Below, one piece after another: positions 1 through 8,600 of a stretch of DNA of 17,542 bases. Under the pieces are notes generated by a model. That model ran no database searches. It was not told where the DNA came from and saw only the letters and a list, made by a program, of their open reading frames with translations. A program made the position numbers and the translations under genes. Within the stretch, counting starts at the first letter, position 1. Each line of letters opens with the position of its first letter. Source of the stretch: JAUZRW01 sp034437755 (GTDB lineage: Bacteria > Chloroflexota > Anaerolineae > Aggregatilineales > Phototrophicaceae); NCBI GenBank assembly GCA_034437755.1, contig DAOTTV010000127.1, forward strand, positions 1-17,542. Direction: 5' to 3'.

Positions 1-1
1 A

Positions 2-694
2 CAGAGCGATTATGACTACGCCCAGAAAAAATACGAGGAGAGCTTACGCATCCGGCGCGAGATGGGCGATAAGGGCGGCATCGCAGACTCGCTATCTGAC
101 CTTGCTCGTAATGCGCTCAATCGCGGCGAGATCGATCAGGCGCGCCGATATATTGAAGAGTCGATCGAAATCTATGCCGACATCGGCGATAAATCCGGCG
201 AAGCCCTCTCGCGAGCTGGGCGCGGAGTCGCCTTGCTGTTCCTCGATGAACTCGATGCCGCCGAGCAGGATTTCCACGCGGCACTGACGATCGGGCAGAC
301 GCTCGATAGCCCGATGATCCTGACGCAGATTTACGGCGGTCTGGGCGAACTGGAGAGCCGTCGCGGCGACGACGCACAGGCGATGGACTGGTTCCGCAAA
401 GCGCTTGCCAACCACAACACCGACGAAACTCCGCTGGCGATGATCCTCTTCGCGCTGATGGGCGTCGCTGACTTGCGTTGGCGGGCGGGCGATTATCAAG
501 GCGCGTTAGAACTGGTGACGCTGGTCTTGCGTTACCCGCGTAACTTCCTCGGCATGGTCGAGACGCGGGCGTCGCAACTGCTGGATAAGCTGACGGAGAC
601 GCTCGACGAGCAAACCATCCAGACCACCATGACCGCGAGCAAGTCACTAGTGCTGACGCAGGTCGTCACCGCCTTGCTCGCCGACGATGACTAG
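2..694 (+). CDS. C-terminal part of a TPR-rich protein (5' end outside window)
   Basis: The reading frame is open from the first complete codon (position 2), so the gene enters from upstream. An in-frame ATG at 62 lies inside a TPR helix and is not the real start. About 230 residues are visible. TPR-type helical hairpins recur, for example DYAQKKYEESLRIRREMGDK, then GEIDQARRYIEESIEIYADIGDK, then a pair around GELESRRGDDAQAMDWFRKAL and GDYQGALELVTLVLRYP. From memory, the final stretch (ALELVTLVLRYP, then VETRASQLLDKL) resembles the C-termini of large Chloroflexota signalling ATPases or transcriptional regulators of the SARP/NB-ARC type with long TPR tails. The catalytic or DNA-binding part would lie upstream, so the overall function is inferred. 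TPRs bind partner proteins. The stop codon overlaps that of the convergent GH15 gene. Confidence 0.85.
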   Translation, partial: QSDYDYAQKKYEESLRIRREMGDKGGIADSLSDLARNALNRGEIDQARRYIEESIEIYADIGDKSGEALSRAGRGVALLFLDELDAAEQDFHAALTIGQTLDSPMILTQIYGGLGELESRRGDDAQAMDWFRKALANHNTDETPLAMILFALMGVADLRWRAGDYQGALELVTLVLRYPRNFLGMVETRASQLLDKLTETLDEQTIQTTMTASKSLVLTQVVTALLADDD

Positions 695-2514
695 GGCATC
701 TTGCCTGCGGTCAGGATGCGATCGAGATTGTAAGCGGCGCTGATGAGCGACAAATGGGTGAAGCCCTGCGGGAAGTTGCCGAGCGCCTGCCCGCGTGTGC
801 CGGTCTCCTCGGCATATAAACCGAGGTGATTGGCATAGCCGAGCGTCTGCTCGAACATCAGGCGCGCGTCTTCGATGCGTCCGGTGCGCGCGAGGGCTTC
901 CACAAGCCAGAACGTACACATATTGAACGTGCCTTCGTCGCCGTCGATGCCGTCAATACCCGCCTCGGTATTATAGCGATAGACCAGACTATCCAGCACC
1001 AGACCGCCGTCATCCGGCGGTCGCATGATCGCGTCAATCGTCTGCTCGATGCGCGGGTCATGCGGGGACATGAAGAACACCAGCGGCATGATTAAATTGC
1101 TGGCATCCAGCGTATTGCCGCCGTAGGTCTGCGTGAAGGCTTTGATCTCCTCGTTCCACCCCTGTGCTATAATCTCTTCATAGATTTTATCGCGCTCGGC
1201 AAGCCAGTATTGGCGCGGCGCGGGGAACGAGCGTTTGCGGGCGAGGCGCACCCCACGATCGAGCGCGACCCAGCACATCAGGCGGCTATAGACGAAGGCT
1301 TGATCTTGCCCGCGCACTTCCCAGATGCCTTTATCCTGCAAGTGCCAGTTATCTGCCACCCAGTTCAAAATCGCGCGTAGGGATACCCACAGATCGTAAC
1401 TGATGCGCTTGCCATATTTGTTATACAGATAGATGCTATCCATCAGTTCGCCGTAGATGTCCATCTGCAATTGGGTCGATGCTTCGTTGCCGATGCGTAC
1501 CGGTTGGCTATCAGCATAGCCCGCCAGATGATCGAGCGTGCGTTCGGGGATGTGATGCGCGCCCTCAATCGTATACATGATTTGCAAGGGCGGCTCGCCT
1601 TCGGATTCTTGGATACGCGCCTGCAACCAGTCGATAAACGCGCCGGCTTCTTTCGTAAAGCCGATGCGTAAGAAGCCATAGAGCGTGAACGCGGCATCGC
1701 GCAACCAGCTATAGCGATAATCCCAGTTACGCACGCCGCCGATGGTTTCCGGCAGGCTGGTGGTCGGCGCGGCGATGATAGCGCCGGTCGGTTCGTAGGT
1801 CAGCAATTTCATCGCTAGCGCACTGCGATAGACCATCTCGCGCCAGCGTCCTTGATACGTACACTGCGCCAGCCACGTCCGCCAGTAATCGACCGTCAGG
1901 CGAAAGAGGCGATCTGTCTCGTCAATCGTCGGCGGCGTATGCGTCATATCAGCCTGCGGGTGATGCGCCAGGCACAGCGTGACGATATCGCCTTCGGTCA
2001 TCTGCCAGTGGCGCACCGCCGCCCCGTCATCAATCGTCAAGCTCACGTCGCTACACAGCGCAAAGCTATACTCATCGCTGGTGAACAACGCGCCGTAAGC
2101 CGTCGACTGTACGTCGTGCGTGTCCCGCGCATAGTTGAACGCCGGACGACAGTCGATCTTGACCGGAAATGTGCCGCGTACCATCTTAGCGCGCCGGATC
2201 AACCAGCGGCGCTCTTGCTCATCGGGCGTGATACCGACCGGCATGAAGTCCGTCACTTCCAGCACACCCTCCGCACAGATAAAGCGCGTGACCAGCACGT
2301 TGGTCTCAGGCCAGTAGAATTGTTTGTACTTAGTCGGGTGATCGGGCGCGAAGCAAAAATAGCCGCCCTGCGCTTGATCGAGAATCGCGCCGAAGATACT
2401 GCTATCGTCGAACTGTCGCGGGCAAAACCAATCGATCACACCAGTCATGCTGACGAGGGCGACGGTGTGCATGTTGCCGATCACGCCGTAATTTTCAATC
2501 GGGGTATCGCTCAT
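691..2514 (-). CDS. Glycoside hydrolase family 15 protein (glucoamylase/trehalase-like)
   Basis: A 607-residue protein, the usual length for bacterial GH15 enzymes that pair an N-terminal beta-rich domain (TREH_N/DUF5911 type) with an (alpha/alpha)6 catalytic barrel. The N-terminus (IENYGVIGNMHTVALVS, then IDWFCPRQFDDSSIFGAILD) is typical. The barrel starts near residue 225 and includes GGVRNWDYRYSWLRDA at about 259-274. The probable general acid is Glu399 in GIWEVRG. The probable general base is one of the two Glu in GLYAEE (565-570). LGNFPQGFTHLSLI near 578-591 is the standard C-terminal motif. No signal peptide is visible, so it is probably cytoplasmic and cleaves alpha-glucosidic bonds in maltodextrins, glycogen or trehalose. 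Substrate cannot be told from sequence. The ATG at 2514 lacks a clear Shine-Dalgarno. It lies 88 bp after the acidic gene on the same strand, so cotranscription is possible. Confidence 0.93.
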   Translation of the reverse strand: MSDTPIENYGVIGNMHTVALVSMTGVIDWFCPRQFDDSSIFGAILDQAQGGYFCFAPDHPTKYKQFYWPETNVLVTRFICAEGVLEVTDFMPVGITPDEQERRWLIRRAKMVRGTFPVKIDCRPAFNYARDTHDVQSTAYGALFTSDEYSFALCSDVSLTIDDGAAVRHWQMTEGDIVTLCLAHHPQADMTHTPPTIDETDRLFRLTVDYWRTWLAQCTYQGRWREMVYRSALAMKLLTYEPTGAIIAAPTTSLPETIGGVRNWDYRYSWLRDAAFTLYGFLRIGFTKEAGAFIDWLQARIQESEGEPPLQIMYTIEGAHHIPERTLDHLAGYADSQPVRIGNEASTQLQMDIYGELMDSIYLYNKYGKRISYDLWVSLRAILNWVADNWHLQDKGIWEVRGQDQAFVYSRLMCWVALDRGVRLARKRSFPAPRQYWLAERDKIYEEIIAQGWNEEIKAFTQTYGGNTLDASNLIMPLVFFMSPHDPRIEQTIDAIMRPPDDGGLVLDSLVYRYNTEAGIDGIDGDEGTFNMCTFWLVEALARTGRIEDARLMFEQTLGYANHLGLYAEETGTRGQALGNFPQGFTHLSLISAAYNLDRILTAGKMP

Positions 2515-2552
2515 AGACGAGCTTTGGCTTTCGTTTGGCTATCGGGCGAGTG

Positions 2553-2585
2553 CATGAGTCCCCCTGATCGACAGCGGGACTCATG
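2553..2585 (-). other. Perfect 10-bp inverted repeat between acidic gene and GH15 gene
   Basis: CATGAGTCCC at 2553-2562 and GGGACTCATG at 2576-2585 form a perfect 10-bp stem with a 13-nt loop. It is the only strong dyad in the 88-bp gap between the acidic TPR gene and the GH15 gene. Neither strand has a U-tract after it, so it is not a canonical intrinsic terminator. It could be an RNA-processing or attenuating hairpin, a 3'-end stabiliser, or an operator. Confidence 0.5.
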
Positions 2586-2602
2586 GGCTTGCGTGCCGCC
2601 GC

Positions 2603-5587
2603 TTACAGCATGTTCAGCGCGCGGCGATAAGTATCGAGCGCATCTTGGAGCTTGCCCTGTCGCATCAGCACATCGCCGAGAATACGATAGATCGCCGGAT
2701 TGCGCTTATAATCCGCGCCCTCTGCCAGCTGGCGCACGTCGTTTTCGACCACTGCCAGCGATTGATTGGCGCGTACCACGGCTTCGTAATCCTGCAATGC
2801 CGCCGCGATATTGCCATCCGCGACCTTGCCCTGTGCGGCTTCGAGCGTGGCGGCAACGTCGATGTCGGTCGGGACGGGTGGCGCGGGCGATTGCCCAGCG
2901 CTGACCGGCAGTTGGGTCGGGGTCGGCGGCGTGATCTGCGTCTCACTGCTGGCGGGCGCTGGCACGTCGCTATCCGCCAGCGTGATCTCGGCGAAGTCGT
3001 CGTCCGGCTCTGCATCCAGCGCCAGTGTGAAGTCGTCATCGTCCGCGCTGAATTGTGCGATGTCCTCTTCGTCCATCGTCTCGCGCAACCAGTCGGGGAT
3101 GTCCGCCACATCCAGATCATCGACATCTTCCAAACCCTCGAAGCCTTCTTCGTCCATCCACGCGGCGAAGTCGGTCGCGTCGGTCAGGCTATCATCGACG
3201 GTCTCGCGCAACCAGTCCGGCATATCATCGCCGACGGCTTCGGTCTCATCGGTGGACATCCAGTCCATTTCATCGACTTCGACCGTACTCACTTCTTGAT
3301 TGTCGAGCGTGCCGGCGCTGTCGCTCATCCACGCGGGGACGCTCATCGGCGTGCCGGCGGGCAATTCCATCTCCATCGTCAGATCCGCCGGTTGTAAGCT
3401 GGCGGCGGGGGCGACTTCGGGGATGGGCGTTTCGTCAGCTGGGATCGGCGACGCTTCTTCGCCCATGTTTTGCAATTGCTGGTTGTACCACTGCGCCAGT
3501 TCTTCTTCTTTCTCTTCTTCAGCGATGAAGGCTTCGACCCATGAGTCGCTGGTATCAATTTGTAACTCCTCGGCGGTGACGGGCATCTCGTCCTCGTCTG
3601 TGTCCATCGCCTGTAGGTCTTCGTCCTCGGTGATCTCCTCGAAGATGTCGGCGCGGATTTCGCCCGTGTCGCTCGCGGCGTTCTCTTGCAACCAGTCGGG
3701 CAAGTCCTCTTCATCGAGGCCCAAGTCGTCCTCATCTTCATCATCCATGCCGAAGATCGCCGCCGCCATCTCGGACGTGGCGCGTTTCTCGGCTTCGTCG
3801 TCGACGGCTTCCATCTCGGCGGTGGACATCGTCTCTTTCAGCCAATCCGGTATCTCGGCTTCGATCGCGTCCGGCACATCGTCGCTCGCGTCGTCCGCGT
3901 CAACGTCGATGTAATCCGGCACGTCATCGCGCGATAAGCCCTTGCGGAATGCGGCCTTGAAGAAGGAGTCGATATCTTCCGGCGCGACATCCTGACCGCT
4001 GTTGAGGCGCGTCATCACGTCGTCCTTCAAAGAGTCGAACTCGTCGTCTTCGTCGGCGGCGGCATCCTCAGCATCGTCGATCACTTTACCCGCGCCACTC
4101 GCGACCGCATCCAGCCAATCGCTCGCGTCGTCCTCATCGCCCACGCTCTCTAAATCGAGATCATCGAGATCGAAGTCGTCATCGTCCAGATCATCGAGCG
4201 TGTCGTCATCGTCGAAGCCCATGCCCGTCGCATCCTCAAACGAGAAATCGGTGTAGCCGGGCCCAGTCTCATCGAGATTAGCGGGCATCGGTATATCTGC
4301 TGAACCATCGGTCACCAATTCGTCATCGTCCGCGCCCTGTCGCCGTGCGAGGGCTTCCAGCCATTCGGGCGAGCCTTCGTCGTCGCTATCATCCATGCCC
4401 AGCGCGGCGAAGTCAACGTCCGTGTCTGCGTCGTCATCGTCCATATCGTCAAGGCTGAAGCCCAGATCGGGCATCGCGGCGCTGTCGTCGCCCGCGCTCG
4501 CGCCGCTTAGCGCATCGAGGTCGAAGTCCGGCATGTCGTTGTCGCCATCCCCCAGACTGCTGAGGAAGCCGAGTGGGTCGTCGTCGCCATTGCTATCGTC
4601 GCCCAGTTGATCGAGCGCGGCGAAGTCGAAATCAGGCAGGGGGTCGCCGCTGTCGGCGCTATCGTCCAAACCCTGCAACCACGCCATCGGGTCACCGGCG
4701 GCGGCAGGTTCTTCCGGCGCAGAGACGGCATCATCAGCGCTATCGCCCCCGAAAATATCATCGAACGAGGGTGCGTCAAGAACATTGCCATCCAGCGCGG
4801 CGGCGATGTCGTCCTCTTCCTCGTCGTAATCGTCATAATCGTCGTCGGGAATTTCGTTATTCCCGCTGAAGAGATCGTCGAGATTGGGCGCGTCTAATAC
4901 ATCGCCAGCAGATGCCGCCGCCAGTTCTTCGTCGCTAGCTTCTTCAAAGGGATCGGGCGCTGGCTCTTGCTCGTGCTGGCGACGAGCATCGAGGCGGGCT
5001 TGGCGCTCGGCTTCGTCTCTGGCTTTCAGCCGTTCCCATTCTTCGTCAGACATGCCATAGGGCTTGTATTCCGGTAACCCCTGCAAGCGTTCGTCGTCAG
5101 GGTCAACGTCGCTTACCTGCATACTCGCCGATGTGGTGAAGCCGCTCTCGTCGCCGCCCTGCCGCTTAGCGAGCGATTCCATCCATTCCATCATCTCGTC
5201 CGGTGTCATGTTATCGAAGTCCGGCTCATCGGCAGAGCTATCATCCGTGCTGACCGCCGGTTGCTGGGGTGTCGCTGGATCCGGTTGCGATAGGGGCGGG
5301 GCTTCGGGCGGGCGCTGATCGTCTTGCGCTTGTTGGGCTTGTTGCTGGCGGGCTTCTTTCTCTTGCTGTTCCTTCTCTAGCTGGGCTTCCCACCGTTCGC
5401 GCGTCCAACCATAGGGGATGTACTCGCCAGCATCTGCCAGTCGTTCGTCGGATTCATCGACTTCCGGTACATCAAGGCTCGCGTCGGTCGTCAAGCCTTC
5501 GGTGGCTCCCTGCCGCTTGGCGAGCGATTCCATCCACTCATTAATCTCTTCGGGAGTCATATTGTCGAAATCAGGCATGTCGCTCAT
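2603..5587 (-). CDS. Large Asp-rich protein with repeated Trp motifs and C-terminal TPR
   Basis: A 994-residue, strongly acidic protein of unknown function. Its first 27 residues contain MTPEEINEWMESLAKRQG. A second copy follows near residues 122-145 (MTPDEMMEWMESLAKRQG), and a shorter one, PEWLEALARRQG, near 407-418. Copies 1 and 2 each lead into a Tyr/Pro segment (EYIPYGW; EYKPYGM) and a charged, probably coiled-coil stretch (about 60-90 and 172-207). VLDAPNLDDLF and VLDAPSFDDIF form another repeat near 230-280. The middle is Asp/Glu-rich and probably disordered, dotted with PDWLKE, PDWLQE and PDWLRE motifs (about 580-835). A Pro-rich linker (about 876-908) leads to a C-terminal TPR-like domain (about 911-994; LGDVLMRQGKLQDALDTYRRAL). 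There is no signal peptide or TM segment. A strong Shine-Dalgarno fixes the start. It lies 40 bp behind a second acidic TPR gene, so the two are very likely one operon and functional partners. From memory, related proteins occur in Anaerolineae without known function. Confidence 0.9.
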   Translation of the reverse strand: MSDMPDFDNMTPEEINEWMESLAKRQGATEGLTTDASLDVPEVDESDERLADAGEYIPYGWTRERWEAQLEKEQQEKEARQQQAQQAQDDQRPPEAPPLSQPDPATPQQPAVSTDDSSADEPDFDNMTPDEMMEWMESLAKRQGGDESGFTTSASMQVSDVDPDDERLQGLPEYKPYGMSDEEWERLKARDEAERQARLDARRQHEQEPAPDPFEEASDEELAAASAGDVLDAPNLDDLFSGNNEIPDDDYDDYDEEEDDIAAALDGNVLDAPSFDDIFGGDSADDAVSAPEEPAAAGDPMAWLQGLDDSADSGDPLPDFDFAALDQLGDDSNGDDDPLGFLSSLGDGDNDMPDFDLDALSGASAGDDSAAMPDLGFSLDDMDDDDADTDVDFAALGMDDSDDEGSPEWLEALARRQGADDDELVTDGSADIPMPANLDETGPGYTDFSFEDATGMGFDDDDTLDDLDDDDFDLDDLDLESVGDEDDASDWLDAVASGAGKVIDDAEDAAADEDDEFDSLKDDVMTRLNSGQDVAPEDIDSFFKAAFRKGLSRDDVPDYIDVDADDASDDVPDAIEAEIPDWLKETMSTAEMEAVDDEAEKRATSEMAAAIFGMDDEDEDDLGLDEEDLPDWLQENAASDTGEIRADIFEEITEDEDLQAMDTDEDEMPVTAEELQIDTSDSWVEAFIAEEEKEEELAQWYNQQLQNMGEEASPIPADETPIPEVAPAASLQPADLTMEMELPAGTPMSVPAWMSDSAGTLDNQEVSTVEVDEMDWMSTDETEAVGDDMPDWLRETVDDSLTDATDFAAWMDEEGFEGLEDVDDLDVADIPDWLRETMDEEDIAQFSADDDDFTLALDAEPDDDFAEITLADSDVPAPASSETQITPPTPTQLPVSAGQSPAPPVPTDIDVAATLEAAQGKVADGNIAAALQDYEAVVRANQSLAVVENDVRQLAEGADYKRNPAIYRILGDVLMRQGKLQDALDTYRRALNML

Positions 5588-5592
5588 GACTC

Positions 5593-5600
5593 ATCACCTC
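5593..5600 (-). promoter_or_regulatory. Strong Shine-Dalgarno for the 994-aa acidic gene
   Basis: On the minus strand GAGGTGAT stands 5 nt before the ATG at 5587, an extended match to the 16S anti-Shine-Dalgarno with ideal spacing. It is the best ribosome binding site in the window. It confirms the start and suits an internal cistron read from a shared mRNA with the gene ending at 5628. Confidence 0.8.
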
Positions 5601-5627
5601 TTTCAGTCGTGTGTGTGCAACTCGGCA

Positions 5628-8600
5628 TTAGGTCTTCAACTCGTTGTCGTCATCGTCAAAATCAAAATCATCGAAGTCGAAATCGTCATCGTCGAAATCT
5701 AAATCGTCGAAGTCGTCTTCGGCAAAATCAAGATCGTCGTCGTCTTCATCTATTACATTATCATCAAAACTGATCTCGTCAAAATTAAAATCGTCCGTAG
5801 AGGCCGTTTCGTCGTCCCCGTCGAAGTCATCGAAGTCGAAATCATCGAGTCCGAAGTCCTCATCCGCGAGATCGTCGTCGCTCTCAGTCAGCATGTCGAT
5901 GTCGTCAAAGTCGGTCGTGTCGCGCTCGTCGGTGTCATCGACATCGCTCGCGAGATCATCGATGCTCGTACCCGCATCGCCCGCCAGCAACGCGCCGACG
6001 CTGGTCATCGCGCCTGCGTCGATCGCATCGTCGCTCGCGCTGTCCACATCCGCCGTGCGACCGTCGGCCCATGCAGGCAAGGTGCTGAAGCTGAAGCGCC
6101 GGCGGCGCGTGGTACGCATCGGCGTGCTGACGTAATCGTCGTCCGCGTCGTGTGGGTGTACAGGTTCTATGCCGCTCGTTTCTTCATCGACAATCTTCTG
6201 TAACCACGCAAAATCTTTGATCACTTCCAGATTATCTTCGTTCAGCTTGCGGGCGCGGTGCCCGGTGCCTGCTTCGATGAACTCTTCCTCGATCTCGTCT
6301 TCCTCAGCCGTGAAATCAATATCCAGCCCCGGCACCATCGCGTTCAACCAATCGGGCGCGGTATCCGCTTCTTCAAAATCGACCTCTTCCTCGAAGGGCC
6401 TGTCATCTTCGCCGACGGGGACGGTCACCGTCTCCAGATCGTCGTCGTCTTTCTCTGCCGGGTCGCTATCAGCCTCATCTTCGACCGCCGTCAACCAGTC
6501 GAGTTCGTCATCATCGGCGAAGGCTTCATCTTCATCAATGTCGAAGTCGTCGAAGTCGCCGGCATCATCCTCAAACATGAAGTCATCCTCAGCAAAGTCA
6601 GCTTCATCGGCGCTTTCGCCCTCGTCATCACGGCTCGATCGGATGTCGTTCAGCATCCCCGTCATGCCACTCGTGACCGCCGGCGCTTCGTCCATCTCAT
6701 CTTCCAGCCCTGCCAGCCAATCCGGTTCATCAGTGGGGTCTTCCGCGTCGAAATCGTCTTCTTCATCGCCTTCATCGCTGAAATCAAAGCCGAAGTCTTC
6801 AGCACGATCGCCGCTCACGTCGAGCGTGTCCCACTCGCCTTCATCAAGTTCGGGGTCGTCCGCATCCTCAAGCGTGGCACCGTCGAGTTCGCTCATCCAA
6901 TCGACATCCGCCGGCACGGGCGCGTCGTCGGCTTGGTCGAAGTCGTCTTCTTCATCGCTTTCATCGCTGAAATCGAAGCCGAAGTCCTCAGCACGATCGC
7001 CGCTCACGTCGAGCGTGTCCCACTCGCCTTCATCAAGTTCGGGGTCGTCCGCATCCTCGAGCGACGCGACGAACGCGCCGAAGTCGTCCGCGGTGCTATC
7101 GTCGTCGTCCGCATCATCGAGCGCGGCATCGTCGAGTTCGCTCATCCAATCGGCATCCGCCGGCACAGGCGCGTCGTCGTCTGTATCAGTCTCGGCGAGC
7201 GCGTCGTCGGGGTCTTGTGTCCAGTCTAATAACTCGTCCGTCTGTCCGGTCGTGTCGTCGTTGATAGCCGCCAGCCATTCGCTCTCTTCTTCGTCATCCG
7301 CGAAGGCGCTCATCTCGTCAATCTCGTCCAAGTCCTCGTCGGGCGGGCTATCAGCATCGCCGCTGAGGAAGTTGAGCATCCCCGAACTTATGCCCGCCGC
7401 CGGTGCGATGTCATCCGACTCCGCGCTGAGATCGTCATCAAATGCGCCGAAGTCGTCGTCTTCGTCTAGCTCATCGTCAAATGCACCGAAGTCGTCGTCT
7501 TCGTCTAGCTCATCATCGAACATGCCAAAGTCGAAATCGTCGTCCTCTTCGCCGAAGTCCGGTTCGTCCGCGCCCTCAGCAACCGCTAAGCCGAAGTCAG
7601 TCACATCGTCGTCGAAGTCATCCGCAAAATCGAAGTCGTCCTCATCGTCGTCTGTCAGCCACGCCATCGGATCATTCGCATCAGTCGCGGCGACGGGCAT
7701 CTCGTCATCGTCGGTCGCGGTATTGTCCAAATCCGCACCGCCATCCGTCAACCACGCCATGTCATCATCCGCATCATCCGCGTCGCTCATGTCGATTTCT
7801 TCGGCGAAGTCTTGATCTTCGCCATCCTCATCATCCAGCCATTCTAGCCCGTCGAGGCTATCGTCAAATTCATCATTCATATCATCATTCGGGCTGTCGT
7901 TCATGCTATCCTGTCCATCTGCTTCTGTGAGTAAGAAATCGTCATCCTGCGTCTCGAAATCTTCGGTATTGTGCAAGTCTTCTAATTCCAGCATATCATC
8001 TAATACGCTGTCATCCGTCAACCATGAGAGGTCGTCGCTATCGTCGGTGATCTCATCGTTGTCGTCGTCATCGCCATCTGCTAGCACGCTACCCGCCGCC
8101 GCCAAGCCTTCGGTGAAGCCCAGATCGTCGATCGGCTCGTCGTCCAGTTCGTCATCGTCGTAAAATTCGATGCCACTCTCCTGCATCCATGCGAGCGGGT
8201 CGTCCGCATCGACATCGTCGTCGCTCTCGTCCGCGTCATAGTCGATGTCGCTCCCTTCCATCCACGCCAGGGGATCATCTTCAACGCTATCGACGCTAGT
8301 CGGGGCCTCCGCTTCGGCGCGCAGGGCGGCGGCATAATCGTCTTCTTGATCGTCCGCGTCGTAGTCGATGTCGCTCCCTTCCATCCACGCCAGGGGATCG
8401 TCGCTATCATCGCCAGCGAGCGCGTCGTCGCTGTCCGCGCTATCATCCTCAGCCGCCATCAATTCAGACATCAAATCGGACGTGCTGGTGCTGGGTGCAA
8501 AATCGAAGAATTCGTCGTCATCCTCAGATATATCCGTGACGAGATTATCGTCGTCGTCCAGCTCATCGCCGAAGAACTCATCGAGCGCGATCTCGTCGGC

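Noticed and set aside
62..694. Taking the ATG at 62 as the start of the first gene.
   Set aside because: The same frame continues upstream to the window edge with clear TPR sequence, so the gene is truncated by the window rather than starting at 62.
1852..2904. A 350-codon plus-strand open frame.
   Set aside because: It is antisense to the GH15 gene, crosses the intergenic gap into the acidic gene, and shows no recognisable motif.
6169..7815. A 548-codon Ser-rich open frame on the plus strand, with similar Ser-rich frames at 5644-6135, 3300-3914 and 8368-8838.
   Set aside because: They are the complement of long runs of Asp codons (GAY read backwards gives TCG/TCA in an offset frame). They have low-complexity Ser content and no domain, and lie opposite well-supported genes.
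7441..8399. Regular in-gene repeats considered as a possible CRISPR array.
   Set aside because: The repeats lie within a coding frame, the spacing is a multiple of three and the intervening segments are related acidic coding sequence, not unique spacers.
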